In this document: positions 13,878 through 25,947 of the stretch, in pieces | How the letters are laid out: each line of letters opens with the position of its first letter | Numbering within the stretch: position 1 is the stretch's first letter | Assembly: GCA_022885665.1 (NCBI GenBank) | Contig: JAGQDJ010000033.1 | Coordinates: forward strand, 124,001-188,000 | Reading direction: 5' to 3' | Length of the DNA stretch: 64,000 bases | DNA from: Triops longicaudatus | Lineage: Eukaryota; Arthropoda; Branchiopoda; Notostraca; Triopsidae | Notes under the pieces: generated by a model | Told to the model about the DNA's origin: nothing | The model's input: the letters and a program-made list of their open reading frames with translations, nothing else | Database searches by the model: none | Made by a program: the position numbers and the translations under genes

Positions 13878-15872
13878 TAAACATCTTATACATTTTGGTC
13901 TTTTTTTTCTGACATGTTTGCCGTTACACGTATTTTTTTTTTTATTTTCCTGTAACTTTTTGCTCTTCGTCAATCGTTTTTTATTCTGTACTTTTTCTGA
14001 ATATTTTCATACGTCGTCTTTTCATGGCATGTTTAATTGCTGGTTCCTTGGACCGCCTCGTTTTCTGAATAATTGAGATTTAATCCAGAAACAAAATTTA
14101 CCTCAAGGAAAGTATCGTGTTTTGAAAGGCAAGCTAATCTACAATATAAAAAAACCTTCGAATTGCCGGATTATTCGATTGGATGTCCGTAGCTGGAGGG
14201 CGAAAAATGGACAAGTCTAATTTTCCGAAGTGGAAACGCTTTCTACGGCCTTTCATATAGTGTAACACATTTAACGTAACTTCCATGTACGAGCGTTCCC
14301 TTTAGAAAATCGCATAAATTGGAGTTCTCCTCCCTACCATGCTACAGGCCTACACCGCGCAGATCAGCTAGTAACTCTCGTTCCTGTCCTATCTTTTTCC
14401 CACATAACTCGGTTTCTCGAGCGTCCTGGTACTCCAGGCTGATGAGTAGGAAGGAATGGGATCGAGCTAGCAAGGAACTCGGGACAGGAAGAATGGAGGA
14501 ACTCTGGCTAGGTACTGTTATCTATCCAAGGCTGCGTTTCAACAGCCATTAGCAGTGAAAACGCAGCTTAGAACGGTCACCTGTGTGGGATTTGAACCCA
14601 AATTAAAGGTTATTTTATACAAGGTTAGCTTACTCGCTCGTGCGTACCGGTAGAGGAGCTGTTGAATGCTTGTTGCATGACGTCAGCCGCAACACCCAAT
14701 TGCGGTCTTTTCAAAATGTACAGCGACTTTTTATCAATGTCGCAAGTTCAGCGCTCTTTATGTAGAGACAATGCATGTTATTTTGTACATTTTTCAGTAA
14801 GATGTTTTTAGGAAGAATGTCTTGTCGAATCACATTTTTTCCTACGTCTTTATAATTCCCTTCTGTTGCATGTACACTTGTTTATTCACCCTTTCTCCTT
14901 CCAACATTATTCTCACTCTACGGAAAAGTTCACTGTTGTTTTGATATAATACTTTTTCGTAACTTTCTCTTAAAAAGACAACACACAAAATCGTTCTTCA
15001 TGTTCAAATGGTAAAGTACACGTGGCTGAATATCACTATGAATTGAAAGCACTTACAGTAACCCAGTGTCTCTGACCACAAAATGATCAGCTTTGATTTA
15101 CTTGCCATACACTGCTTTTGACATAACAAGTTAGTTATAAACAGCTCTAAGATGGGCACACGGATAAAAATAAAAATACGATGGAAGCACGCAAAAGTAT
15201 GTCCCACAGTTTAAAGTGGAAGAATCTAAACAATGCATCGAGAAATGTGGTGGACTAATTAGGAACAATTCTTCACGTTTAAAATAATAATTGCTAAGAT
15301 TCCATAGCACACGAACTGTCCACTCAAACACAAGAAGCTTTTCTTTCATAACCAGCTGAGCCCTAGGCACTGCACGCTGATTGGCTCACTCCCATCTCGC
15401 GTTCCGGGTAACGTGGAGTCCTGGTAAATTCAAACGCGAAGTTCCCCAGTAAGCCAACCTTCTATATAGTAATCTTGCCCAAATTAAATTGCAGTGACTT
15501 ACATTCACCTGCCGTTTGTTTACATTTAACCGAATATTAAAACTAGTAAATGATCTTTACACAGGTGCGTGCATCGTACGCCAAACTTAACATCATGAAT
15601 GCAATAGATCAAGCATAAGGACTTCCACATAAGATTCAGGGCACCCGCACGAGGTAAAGGCTATGTGTTGGAATCATTAAATAGCAACTCAATTCGCATC
15701 ACCCTATTTTATTTTTCCTTCATCATTCTTTACATAACAACTCAGGTAACTTTGTCAGAGAAAGTGGGTACCGTATTTTAATTTTTTTCTTATTTGAAGA
15801 CAGCCGTGCAATGTAGGTTGTTTCTTAAAATAATAAATTCTTATAACAGATCATGTCATTAGGTGCCATTTT

Positions 15873-15903
15873 GGTAGTTCAGCAATAGGCTTGCTGAACT
15901 ACC
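15873..15903. repeat. 13-bp perfect hairpin
   Basis: GGTAGTTCAGCAA and its complement TTGCTGAACTACC are separated by TAGGC. Noncoding, downstream of draper. There is no U-tract or partner to suggest a function. Confidence 0.75.
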
Positions 15904-16318
15904 TAAATTTACAGGTTCAATAGTTCGGTATACTAACATCGCAGAGCAAAGAAACAAAACATACTCGTATGACAAAATATTCAATAACCTTTTTCTTTTC
16001 TCTTAAAAAGCTTTCGCTAGTAGTCAATTCTGTCGGAATTTTTCCAATAATGCATTCCATTTGTCCCTTTTAAATGAATCCAAATTATTCCGTGTGGATC
16101 CTCGTGGGACGAATTGAAAGTTAAAGATCGTTTCCCGGTTAAATACAGTTGACATATCCTATCTCTAGACACTGGTTTCCAATGAGAGTACAATAAGTTC
16201 TTCGTGGTCATTATCAGAGCAGATAGGTTAACAGTTGTGCAGAAATTTAACACAACAGTTTAGTTAACAGACGTAACGGCTGTAAGTAAATTAATAAAGT
16301 AACTTAGGGTTTAAAATC

Positions 16319-16338
16319 GGTTCGACTTGAGTCGAACC
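16319..16338. repeat. 9-bp perfect hairpin
   Basis: GGTTCGACT, spacer TG, AGTCGAACC. Short, in noncoding sequence downstream of draper. Confidence 0.65.
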
Positions 16339-17053
16339 ATTTCCAGCTCTAGGCTGGTGAATGGCCTGAGTCTCAAGACTGGCTCTTACTAAAGCCTAGC
16401 AACCAGTTATGAAGCAAGCATAGAAACTCGCATGCTACAATGAGTAATGAATGAGGGCCACTCATTATTCACTTCTGAAACTAAAATATATAAATGGCAA
16501 GTAATCGAAAATTCATTTCACTTTACGGGTGGAACCCAAACCCACTGCTGTGATCTTTGTGTGATCCCGATTGATAATACTGTAAGAAAGGCAATAGGGG
16601 ATAGACTACGCCTACAATATTTACTTCTTTAATAAGTACCGCAAACAGTAAAATTCTCACCAATGTACTTTTTATAATAACCATCACATACGATCCCCGT
16701 GACAATAAAACATACTTCCAAGTTACATAATAGGGTGGGCGAAAACGCACGTTTTAAGATAATTATTGTCAAAATGCTTTACACGATATTTCACCCCCAG
16801 GGTGCAAAAATGACTTGAAATGTTAAAAGATTTGTAAACCGAATTCAAGTTGAGCTAAAGAGACATGGAAGGAAGAACATATGAAATACTTGTCTGAGGA
16901 GTGCTGGAGATCGAACTTAAATTAAAATTTACCTCGCATTCCTTAAGTAAAAGGAGGCCAGCATGGAAGGAAAGAGCGAAATAGTCCATATTAATTACTT
17001 ATAAAAAAAAGTTAACTCAGTGAAAGAAAAAATTGTAGAACACGTCCGGCGCA

Positions 17054-17671
17054 CTAAGCTTGACTGCTCTGAGACTCGTCATGTAAGTTATCCTTACTTG
17101 ATTGTGATCTTAAGGTTAATGTAGAAGATGGCATTCGTAAGTAATGGGGTTGTACGTCAGAAGACGCGCGAGTATAATCCAATCTATCATATTCTTCATC
17201 CAGCGCTGTAAAGACATAAAGCAGACACACGCGCAGGTAACAAAGACAAATTAACCACATCTAAAAGGGTTACATGAACTGCTTCATTACCTATATCTTT
17301 GCTTTTCTGCTTAATTTCGTCATATAAATGTTCTTTGGAGACTTTGTCCTCATCTATCGTGTGATAAAAATTGATGTTGGGATTGTTCATATCGGCTTCT
17401 CGGTTCTTCGCCAGCTCAGCACTGGCACACGCACCTCCTATACCGGACGTCTCAGTAATTACATCAGTTCATTAATGGAAAACGTCACTACCTTCATCAT
17501 CGCCGTCAACTAATTTCGCTCGCTCCAAATTTGAATTTGACTTGGACGGACCCAAATCGTTTACGATCCTAGAGACGCTAGGTAAAGCAGTATTGTTGAG
17601 TGGCAATGGTGTAGTATCTGTGGCTCTTCCATTCTGGAAGGCATACACGGGATTATCAAAATGATGGCGAT
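17054..17671 (-). CDS. drpr: draper exons 17-19: cytoplasmic signalling tail
   Basis: Exon 17 (17492-17671) carries FDNPVY, an NPxY motif that in this family binds the PTB adaptor CED-6/GULP. Exon 18 (17291-17437) ends shortly after YDEI and exon 19 (17054-17205) opens with YDRLDY. Spliced together they give YxxI-x12-YxxL, a full ITAM (tyrosines near residues 949 and 965), the site that in flies is phosphorylated by Src42A and recruits Shark. The intron falls inside the ITAM spacer. Read without splicing, exon 17 stops after 13 more bases, so the 54-nt intron with donor GTAGTG (17438-17491) is required. The stop codon is TAG at 17054-17056. Confidence 0.92.
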
Positions 17672-20600
17672 CTGAAAGAGAATAAAAATCTAATCAATAA
17701 TGAAAAAACGCAATTGCAAATTAAGCCAGACTTATTAAAAAAAAAACGCACAATCCTCCGAACACCAAAGCAGGCCCCCTTTTATAACCCTCTCCATTTC
17801 TGTCCTCTTCCCTTTCCGTAACCCTGAACACACCAAATAATAAAGGATTATGGTTGAAACAAAGTTGTCTGTGATTTTACACTCTATTAACAAAATAAAT
17901 AAAACCACAATAATTGATATAACACAAAAATATAATTGACGTGGTGGATAAATTAAAATAAACTCAATCCATCTGATAACAAGGGTTAACATGCCCTTCG
18001 CCGCTTTTGTTAGGAAGAGTACCGTTCATCCCACCATTCGTCTTGAAAGTTCCTAGACATTTACGCGCCAAATGTATTAAAAATACTAGAATTTTACCGA
18101 AACATCGCGACTGAAAAACAGAAATAAGAAAGCGAACTTACCAGAAGCCAGAGGATCAGCAATATAACGGACATGGGCAAGTTCGGACTTCAGGCGCTTG
18201 TGGCGACGACGATAATACACCAGAGCGCCAGCCAATGCTACCCCCAACAGAATTGCAACAACTAGGCCCCAGACCAGTGACGCAGTAGAAGTTTCTTTAG
18301 CAGCCTCGTGCGAAATACTCTGGTCGGATGTCGGAGCGTAGATCAGTATATCACACTTGGTACCTAAACAAAAACAAAGGTTTGAAAAAAGTCTACTTCC
18401 TTGTCAGAATTCAAATACAGTAATCAATAAATAGAGAGGAATATGTTACATAAAAACATCGGTACACCTTTCGTGTAAAGGAGTGAGGGATACGAATAAC
18501 CAAGCACCGATTTTACATATCACAGACAGAACGAAAAACGGGACAGTAATGGATTGCGGTTATTCTTCGTCGTACCGTTTAACCTCAGGCAAGTTTTTCA
18601 AACCCACACTGATACAACAAAATGCCCCCAAGACCAGTAACGACGCTTAGATGAAAGGTACTTTCCCAAGGTTGATAGCTCTTAATAAAAGCACCCAACT
18701 TTTTCTAGTCTTACCCCATATGAAACAATAAAACATTCCGAACAAGTGTCACAAAGAGCTTGACGAACACAAGGGAGAAAAACGATACTATCATTTTAAG
18801 TACCATGATGGAAAATGATGCATGACACTTCTTGGCAAAAAGACAAAGCTTTATAGCTTGACACGGGAGAGAATGCTACACAAAGAAGCTATTTAACATC
18901 GACCCGAATGGCTACGAAACGGGTGATAAAAAATTATAGCTTCTACCACGGCATTTTTTTTTTTACAAAAGGCAAAGGTACCTAACTTCATGAAGCCGTA
19001 AATCAAGTAGATCTCATGTATATAAAATTTCCTATAGTACGAGATGTGTCGCTCTTGCTTACCATTAAATCCGTTTCTGCACACGCATCCGTCGACAGGG
19101 TGACAAATAAAGTTGTCACTTTCGCAGCGACATTGCTCCATACAATGCAGACCGTAGTAACCTTCCGGACAGACTGCAGGGAACAAAAACGTTAATTAAG
19201 ATTCTGACTTCACATCGGAGATTATACTCAACTCTCTGAACACTTCGGTCCTATCCATCCCGCTGGACATCGGCATTCACCGTCGTTAGCACGGCAAGTT
19301 CCTGTGCACAGAAACAAACAAAGGTGAGTCTTCGCTCTAAAAATGCCACTTCACATATTACCGCCATTAAGACATGAACAACGTAGGGTGCAATTCATTC
19401 CATACGTGTTGGCCGGACAGGGAGTCGAGCAATCTTCTCCCATCCATCCTGGTAAACATCGACAGGATCCGTCGATATTGGAACACTCCCCGGAGTTTTT
19501 GCACTTGCAACGATTCAAGCACCCGAGCCCATAATATCCCTTTGCGCACGGCTCTTCACAACGTACTCCTGTGTAACCTGGTTTGCACGAACACTTCCCA
19601 CTCACCGGATCGCATAAACCATCACCTGATGAGACACAGTATTGCTTGTCAATCGTAAATATAATAAAAAATACATAAACAAAGAATAGTGAACAAAGTA
19701 AACAAACTAAAAGACTAGAGCAAGTACAATAAAATATCAAAGAGTAATAATATAATATAGACATATTGTTCATCACTAACTAGTTTTCCGATCATTCAGG
19801 TCGTAATAAAAAACAATAACAATAAAGTAAAATTAATTAACAAACTTTCAGAAATTAGTTGTAGTTTTTGCTGTTGATTTACGAACGGAAATTACCATTA
19901 ATGCAAAGTGGGCATTGCTGTGAGCATTCTGGTCCATAAAAGCCAGGGTCACATGGCGTATCACAGTAGGTTCCTTTCCAGCCACGTGGACAAACACACA
20001 CCCCGGTGTCCAACTCGCAGGAGGCATTGTTTTTGCAGTAACACTTTTGCTTGCAATCAGGCCCGAATCTGCCACGTTCACACATCGTTTCACAGCGGAT
20101 ACCACGCCAACCTATTAGCCAATTACAGTACTAAAAAGACCCGAGTTCGCTAATGATGATGTGCTTTTTACCTGGTTTACACTTGCACGCTCCTGTGACG
20201 GCATCACAGACGTCAGGGGTAACATTTTCTGATATGCAGTTGCAACTTCCTTTACATTGCAGGCTGAAAGACCCTGGAGCACATGTTTCCGTGCAATTAT
20301 CACCACGGTAACCTGCTGAGCATAGACACGCGCCAGTAATATGGTCGCACGAGGCATTGTTGCCACACGAACACACTTCTTTACACTGAGCGCCATATGT
20401 TCCCGCCCGACACGGAATTTCGCATAGAATTCCTTCATAACCTATACACAATTTGGCAATATTATTATTTATGCACGTGCGTCTTTTTCAAAAACCATAT
20501 TACGTACCAGCTGAGCAAAAGCATTGGCCATCCATATGAGAACAGTTTCCGTTTCTGCATGCACACGTATTCTCGCAGTTGTGACCATACGTTCCGACTG

Positions 20601-22463
20601 GACATGACATTTGACAGTCTGTCCCCACGTAGCCTGAGGGATTTCAGGAAAATGACAACGAATTCTTTAAACTCCTTTTTCAACTTACCAGGTAGGCATA
20701 TGCAACTGCCATTGATGGGCGAGCAGAACGCTCCATTTTTACAAGTGCACACTTGGGAACATTTTTCGCCAAAACTATAAGAAGGACAAGGTCTATCACA
20801 TCGTTGACCATCCCAACCAGGCTTACATTCGCATTCACCCGTCCATGGATGGCACCTTTGGTAAAAGATGTGTAATGTGTAACTTTTTAAGTCAACGCTG
20901 AAAAAAAAACTTAAAAATACTCACAGTTCCGTATTTGATGCTAAGCAGTTACAGACTTGCGTACATCCTTCACCATATAATGCATTTGAACAAGCACGTA
21001 AACCACAATCCTTGCCTGTCCAGCCTGGTGCGCAGGTGCACGAGCCGTCAGTGAGACAAGTTGCTCCGTTCTTGCAGTCGCAAACGCCTTCACAATCCGT
21101 TCCGTAAGTACCCAAGGGACACTGCTCTTCACACTAAAAAGAACTTGACATATATACTACGCGGTAAGGGTCACAGAAAAGCTTACCTTCGCCCCGCGGA
21201 ATCCGGGTAAGCATTCACAGGAGCCGTTCACATGATTACAAATGGCTTCATTGTAACATTCACAGCGTTGACTGCAGTTGGCACCAAACGTCCCTTCAGG
21301 GCACGGATTGGCGCAAACGTGTCCCTGTTACCACACGTCCTTGTCACTCAACAGGACAACATGCATAACAAACTTTTCTCCTTTTCGCATGTCTTACCAT
21401 CCATCCTGGTGGGCAGAAACACTCCCCAGTGACAGGGCTGCATGTTCCATTATTCTGGCATTTACACTTGTTCCCACAGTTCGCACCATGTGTTCCAGCT
21501 GGGCATGCTTCTTCACACCTACGCTTAGATATGATTTATAAGATAAATAGAAGTCACGGAAACTAGCTCGTCTTACAAAGGTCCTGTCCAACCAGGAGCG
21601 CAAAGACATTCACCTGAGACGTGATCGCATTTACCGCCATTCTAAAAATACAACGCGATACCGGCAGCTACTCATTTGTTTTTCATTAACAGACAATTTA
21701 CTTGGCAACCACACTGGTGTTTACACTGCAGGCCAAAAGTTCCTTCGGGACATTTTTTATCGCAATTCGTACCCAGATATCCTCTGGAGCAGGTACAATT
21801 ACCGTATAACGGATCGCAGCTTCCATGGACGCAAGGACATTGATGAACACAATTGGGGCCCCATCTTTATGGCACAGAAATATGTGAAACACGCGTATCA
21901 CGCTTCGACACATTGAAATCCTATTACCTGCCCTCTGGACAGCTGCTGATGCAAAAATTGCCGCCGTATCCCGGCTCACAATCGCATTTATCAGGGGCTA
22001 CACAGGTTCCATGCAAACACTGTTGGCTGCATATTGGTACACATGAAGAATTATCGCGAGTTCTCGCGTAACCGGTACAGCACTCTTCCACAACCCGGGT
22101 TTTTTCTACTTTCTGCGCAACAATAATACCATTACTTCAGCTTTGTCCAACAATTTGCTCACTTACGTCTGTTTTATTGACGACTTTGTACTGGGTCGTA
22201 TAGCGGGAACAAACAGGTGGAATAGCAAAACAGAAGGTAGTTGTCCGCACGCGATACGGATGTAAAGCTGTCACTTTTACGTCAACTGTATATCTGTACA
22301 CCCACCGAGCCGAAGTTAGCATAGTTCAAAGTATGTGCCATAAGTCCTCTACAAAGTATACTTACTTTTCATGTCGAATACAAACGTTAGGTCCACTGAG
22401 AGCAATAACTCCTGTAATTAAACATGCTAAAACGAAGCTCACGGTTTGCACTAGTTTTGTCAT
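17054..22463 (-). CDS. drpr: Draper/CED-1/MEGF10-type engulfment receptor, 19 coding exons
   Basis: Single-pass phagocytic receptor that recognises dying cells and neurite debris at the cell surface. Coding exons in transcript order: 22366-22463, 22167-22293, 21928-22112, 21702-21864, 21577-21641, 21398-21518, 21187-21324, 20925-21133, 20689-20855, 20508-20633, 20172-20441, 19896-20111, 19362-19625, 19233-19301, 19063-19173, 18142-18363, 17492-17671, 17291-17437, 17054-17205. All introns are GT-AG, all phases agree, and the sum is 3030 nt (1009 residues plus stop), close to fly Draper at about 1030. Domain order is signal peptide, EMI, EGF-like array, one membrane span, and a tail with NPVY and an ITAM. 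The start ATG lies 24 nt inside an exon whose acceptor follows a pyrimidine tract, so a 5' UTR intron is likely. Family assignment rests on remembered family sequence; no database search was run. Confidence 0.95.
18142..18363 (-). CDS. drpr: draper exon 16: juxtamembrane and transmembrane segment
   Basis: This exon follows a 699-nt intron, the longest in the gene. It completes the last EGF cysteine (GTKCD), then a Ser/Thr/Glu-rich stalk of about 25 residues. One hydrophobic span follows (about residues 805-826, beginning VWGLVVAILL), then the stop-transfer cluster YYRRRHKR. The cytoplasmic start SELAHVRYI resembles fly Draper (TEIAHVHYT). The topology is type I, with the N-terminus outside. 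Confidence 0.93.
19063..21864 (-). CDS. drpr: draper exons 4-15: EGF-like repeat array
   Basis: Twelve short exons encode the rest of the extracellular array of atypical EGF units of Draper/MEGF10 type, with the recurring pattern CP-G-(T/F)(Y/F)G-(x)-C...C-C-N-A-C...G-C-C-PGW-G-C. Introns are mostly 60-250 nt and several cut inside repeats, so most exon ends are phase 1 or phase 2. The last unit, in exon 15 (19063-19173), ends with CVCRNGF and is very close to the last repeat of fly Draper. The longest gap in this part is the 270-nt intron 19626-19895. The array is the ligand-binding surface. Confidence 0.93.
21928..22463 (-). CDS. drpr: draper exons 1-3: signal peptide and EMI domain
   Basis: Exon 1 (22366-22463) encodes Met-Thr-Lys, a hydrophobic run of about 18 residues (a signal peptide), and then the GPNVC motif that opens the EMI domain. 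Exon 2 (22167-22293) continues EMI with the YTVDV and VVNKTD motifs typical of Draper. Exon 3 (21928-22112) supplies the closing EECCTGY motif and the first EGF-like unit. Donors GTAAGT, GTAAGT and GTAATA and phases 2, 0 and 2 are consistent. EMI domains mediate multimerisation or partner binding in this family. The start is chosen because it is the first ATG with a signal peptide in frame with EMI. Confidence 0.93.
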
Positions 22464-22486
22464 GGTCACTTGATCTATAAAACCAT
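22464..22486 (-). promoter_or_regulatory. drpr: draper 5' UTR end: splice acceptor and 3-codon upstream ORF
   Basis: On the minus strand a pyrimidine-rich stretch ends in TTCTTGCAG just before 22486, a good acceptor, so the first coding exon probably begins at 22486 and an untranslated exon lies upstream. The first bases of this exon form ATG-GTT-TTA-TAG, an upstream ORF of three codons out of frame with the main start. It could reduce initiation at the main ATG. The position is seen directly; regulation is an inference. Confidence 0.45.
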
Positions 22487-25400
22487 CTGCAAGAAAAACA
22501 AGGGAGAAATAAATAACCAATTTGTATGCATTTTTCGAACATCAGTGAATTCCTGTTACATTTTCCTAAAAGAAACGGGACTTTTTTCTACTTATCAGTG
22601 CTTTCAACCGAGTTCCGTCTCCCAAAAGGAGGTCAGAGGTACAGAGGTAAATGACCTGGAAGGTCGACCGACAAGTGTCAAGGTGGACGAACAGGTATTG
22701 TACGAGTCATGCGAGAAATAGTACCACCCTTTTAGACACCAAGCGTAGCGAAAAAGAAAAAGCCGTGTTAAAAGATCGCTAGAATTTCAACCACCAAGCG
22801 TCTAATGAAATCCACATACCCGCATGACGCAGGAATGAGGAACGACAGGCCGCAGAGTCGGAAAAACGCGCTCGGGCGGGTAAATTCAGTAAAGGAAACA
22901 AACGCGTGTGACGCATCAGGAAATGAATAATCTGGTTAGATTATACAGTAGGAAATCTTGATGCACGCTGATTATGCGCGCAGCAGATTTTTTCTATGAA
23001 AGTGCTGGCATTGAAGACTCTAGAAATGCTGACAGGGAAGTTGGACTATCCAAGCATGCATGCAGTAGCTTGAGCAAAATAACGAATTTTAACGGTGAGC
23101 GTGTTTTGCCGACCTTAAGAGTGTTCTGTCATGTACACTTGTCTGTCGGTTCAGGCATCTAAACTTGTAATGAGAAAATGCGAAGGTATCAAAAGAATTC
23201 TATTATCATGCCGCTGTACCGAGTCAAAAGTTTTACTAGATACTAATTACAAAACCAAGCATTACCCACTCTAAACATGCGAAGATGATTGTTGCCAAGG
23301 CTTTAATGGGATTAGCAGACGCAATCGAGTTACGCGGTACGACGTAAAGGGTACAAGACTTCAAGAAAAAAATGCAACGGGCAGATCATCAGGGAACAGC
23401 AAGGCCATTGTCAACGTAGATAATATACCAAGCAAGGCAAACAATCCAGGTTTCGTGTTCACCGAAGGAAAGTTGGCAAGCATTATGCCATTTAGTCACT
23501 GAACAGGAACTAGGGGAAATTTCATCCACTTTTCTCTCTTTCTTTCTCTCATGCCATTGTGACGCTTTGAATCGTAAGCGAATTCTACCACCCTGTACCT
23601 TTATCCCACTATATTTACATTTTTTGGAACCCAGTTATATTTGCTACGTTAAAGGAGGTAAAAAAAGGTAGAAAGCGGAGGGGGTAAATATGACGAGGAA
23701 CAAAAGACTAGAAAAACAACTTACGGCGACAATAATTAGGAAGAGGATTAAGGATGGGTGCTCGATAAAAGGACTGTGAGAGAGTATAGGAAAACATTCA
23801 TAGAAGACACTACTGCTCGTCGTTTGTGTCAATAATCAACAAAAGGCAGGAAATGATTTGGTCTTTACAGGACTTGTAAGTGCTGTTCTGCTTCGTAGCT
23901 TTGGCACGTAACATCATGTCAGAATAGCTGACCTTGGCAGGCCGTACGGACAGCAACTTGATGACATGTGTGTGCTCTTCGCACTTGCATGCAACAACAT
24001 AAAGAAAGTGACATGTTTGACGGGTTTCACCACTTGCTTTATCACTAAACTTGACCTTTGGCATTCATAACCGTTATAGTGAGCAATTAGGAAAAATTAT
24101 TAATAACTTTAGCAACAGTACATTATCGTTGGAAAACTTGTTATCGAACGACTACCCTTACAGATAATACAATTATCCATATTGTTATACTCCATGAACG
24201 CGTTTCAATGAGAAACAAAGTTACACAACAGTTAACTTAGGCAAATTACTGTTTCTAATCTGACCATGTAAATTTTCTAGCCTGAGAAATGGCGGGAACA
24301 TGATGTCACAGACATGAAAATTATTTCTCGTTTAACACGCACAGCTTCCTGAGCACTGCGGAACAGAATTTTGCCCCGTTAAGTAACTTGATTAGGAAAG
24401 AACAGGATGGGTTATTGACACAGGATATTGAGAAACTGACCTACCTCTTTAAAATAGTAATTAAATAGCGTAAGTCCTTTGTAGCGAGCCGAACGTTACA
24501 AACGTCGAATACTGCAATTGCCGTCCACCTTGCTTATAGTTTGGATGAAACGAAACTAGCAAACGTTCACTAGCGCACCAATCAGGGAACCAAAACAGAA
24601 CACATTCAGACTGAGTGCGCAACTGTCTCCTACTGCATCATTTAAGAATCGCATGGCAAGCTATCGAATGTCTTTTACCATAGTATATCGATACCTAACA
24701 CGAAGCGCCAAGCTTAAAACTCTTTGAAGCTCTGGAAATCAGTCAGAGCTGCAACTGAGTGCGGTCACTTAAATTTCGCAATTTTAAGAACAATATATTG
24801 TTCATCATTTCTTGCAGACACAAATGATTTTCGATATTTAAATCAATTGGTTTCAAAGAATGAGATTGTTCGTCGTAAAATTTGCTGGCGATATTCGATG
24901 TATCATTATTTTTTTTTCGGAAAATGAGCGAGTTCGCGCTCGTTTCCCTCATTTTTACTTTTCTATCGTGAATACTTTAACAATTTTTTAATTTAATCAT
25001 GTTATAGAGCATACATTGAATATTTTATCCAAAGATCATAATTAAAACGAAAGTAGTAATTACACTAGAAATTTCTGAAAATGCAAGCGCGAGTGTTCGT
25101 TGTAAATCGTGTCCTTTGGTTTTAGTATGTGCCGTCTTCGAACAGTATGTATTTTTCAGCTTATAAAATTTCGTTATGGAATATAAGATCCACAAGATTT
25201 TTGTGTGTGTGAAAAAGCCAACTAATTAAAAAAAAGGAAGTTGCTTTAAAGGTTATCGCGTGCGTAATAGAAAAATGCCGGCAACCTCACACATACACAC
25301 ATAGACATGAATTACTGCTGCAACAAGCTGAGAAAAAGGAACGGCTTCTATAAGTTACAACTCATTTTCGAAAATAGCACAGCTGAAGCTGCAGTGAGTA

Positions 25401-25933
25401 GGGGAAAAAAAAGTATACATTAAATGCAGCCATCCTCGTACGAAGAGCTGCGCTTTTGTATACAGTTTACATTTCCATTAAAGCAAACAATTCGGATTCA
25501 AAAACGCGCTGCAAAATAGTAGTAGTGAATTGCTCTTTGTAAAAAGAGCACCAGCGTAATGTAGTAAACGTTTTCATCAAGCAACTTCATACAAAACATC
25601 TGTTAATTTTTATTTTCCAATTTACAAAAAATGAAGGTGAATTAGTTTTTCATTGTTGTTTGCAAGCAATGAATAAAAATTTGAACACATATTTATCTCA
25701 TAATTTTAGTGGCTCGATGAGTTTATAGGCCATTGTTTTACTTTGACCTGTTAGGTAATGGACAAATAAAGTCATTCATTTTGCAAATACCCCGCAATAC
25801 GAACAACTTGTAGTAATAAGTTCAATTCGTAAAACCGGGTATGTTTTTATAAGAATCTCACACACTTTTCTTCAACAACAGAAGAAAGTACTGATATTAT
25901 ATTTTTAATGCGAATTTATCCCATATACATGTA
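22487..25933. other. spacer between agrin 3' end and draper
   Basis: Contains agrin 3' flank and, by inference, the draper promoter and at least one untranslated exon. No coding exon is supported; the open frames (for example 23810-24064 minus) have no recognisable domain. A pyrimidine-rich stretch lies at about 23,531-23,551, and a perfect 20-base hairpin (8-bp arms, loop GTAA) at 25531-25550. Confidence 0.6.
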
Positions 25934-25939
25934 TTTATT
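25934..25939 (-). other. agrn: agrin polyadenylation signal AATAAA
   Basis: AATAAA on the minus strand 8 nt after the stop codon, which would make an extremely short 3' UTR. A second AATAAA lies at 25609-25614, about 330 nt after the stop, and is an equally good candidate. The spacing to cleavage sites cannot be judged from sequence. Confidence 0.5.
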
Positions 25940-25947
25940 TTAAGTAA

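Larger units (their letters stand above)
1..17053. other. gene-poor region downstream of draper
   Basis: I see no convincing exon, RNA gene or complete mobile element. All open frames are under 130 codons, without recognised domains or coherent splice partners. It holds draper's 3' UTR near 16.6-17.05 kb (no AATAAA found close to the stop; ATTAAA on the minus strand at 16628-16633 is possible). Poly-A and poly-T runs occur at 5287-5303 and 8227-8242, with the foldbacks and short repeats listed separately. Confidence 0.6.

Noticed and set aside
14580..14600. Sequence resembling a tRNA B box on the minus strand (GGTTCAAATCC)
   Set aside because: No A box at the correct distance, no acceptor-stem pairing and no anticodon stem; treated as chance or a very old SINE trace.
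19351..19776. 141-codon minus-strand frame extending upstream of draper exon 13
   Set aside because: The upstream half is intron translation; the acceptor at 19626 gives the correct phase with exon 12.
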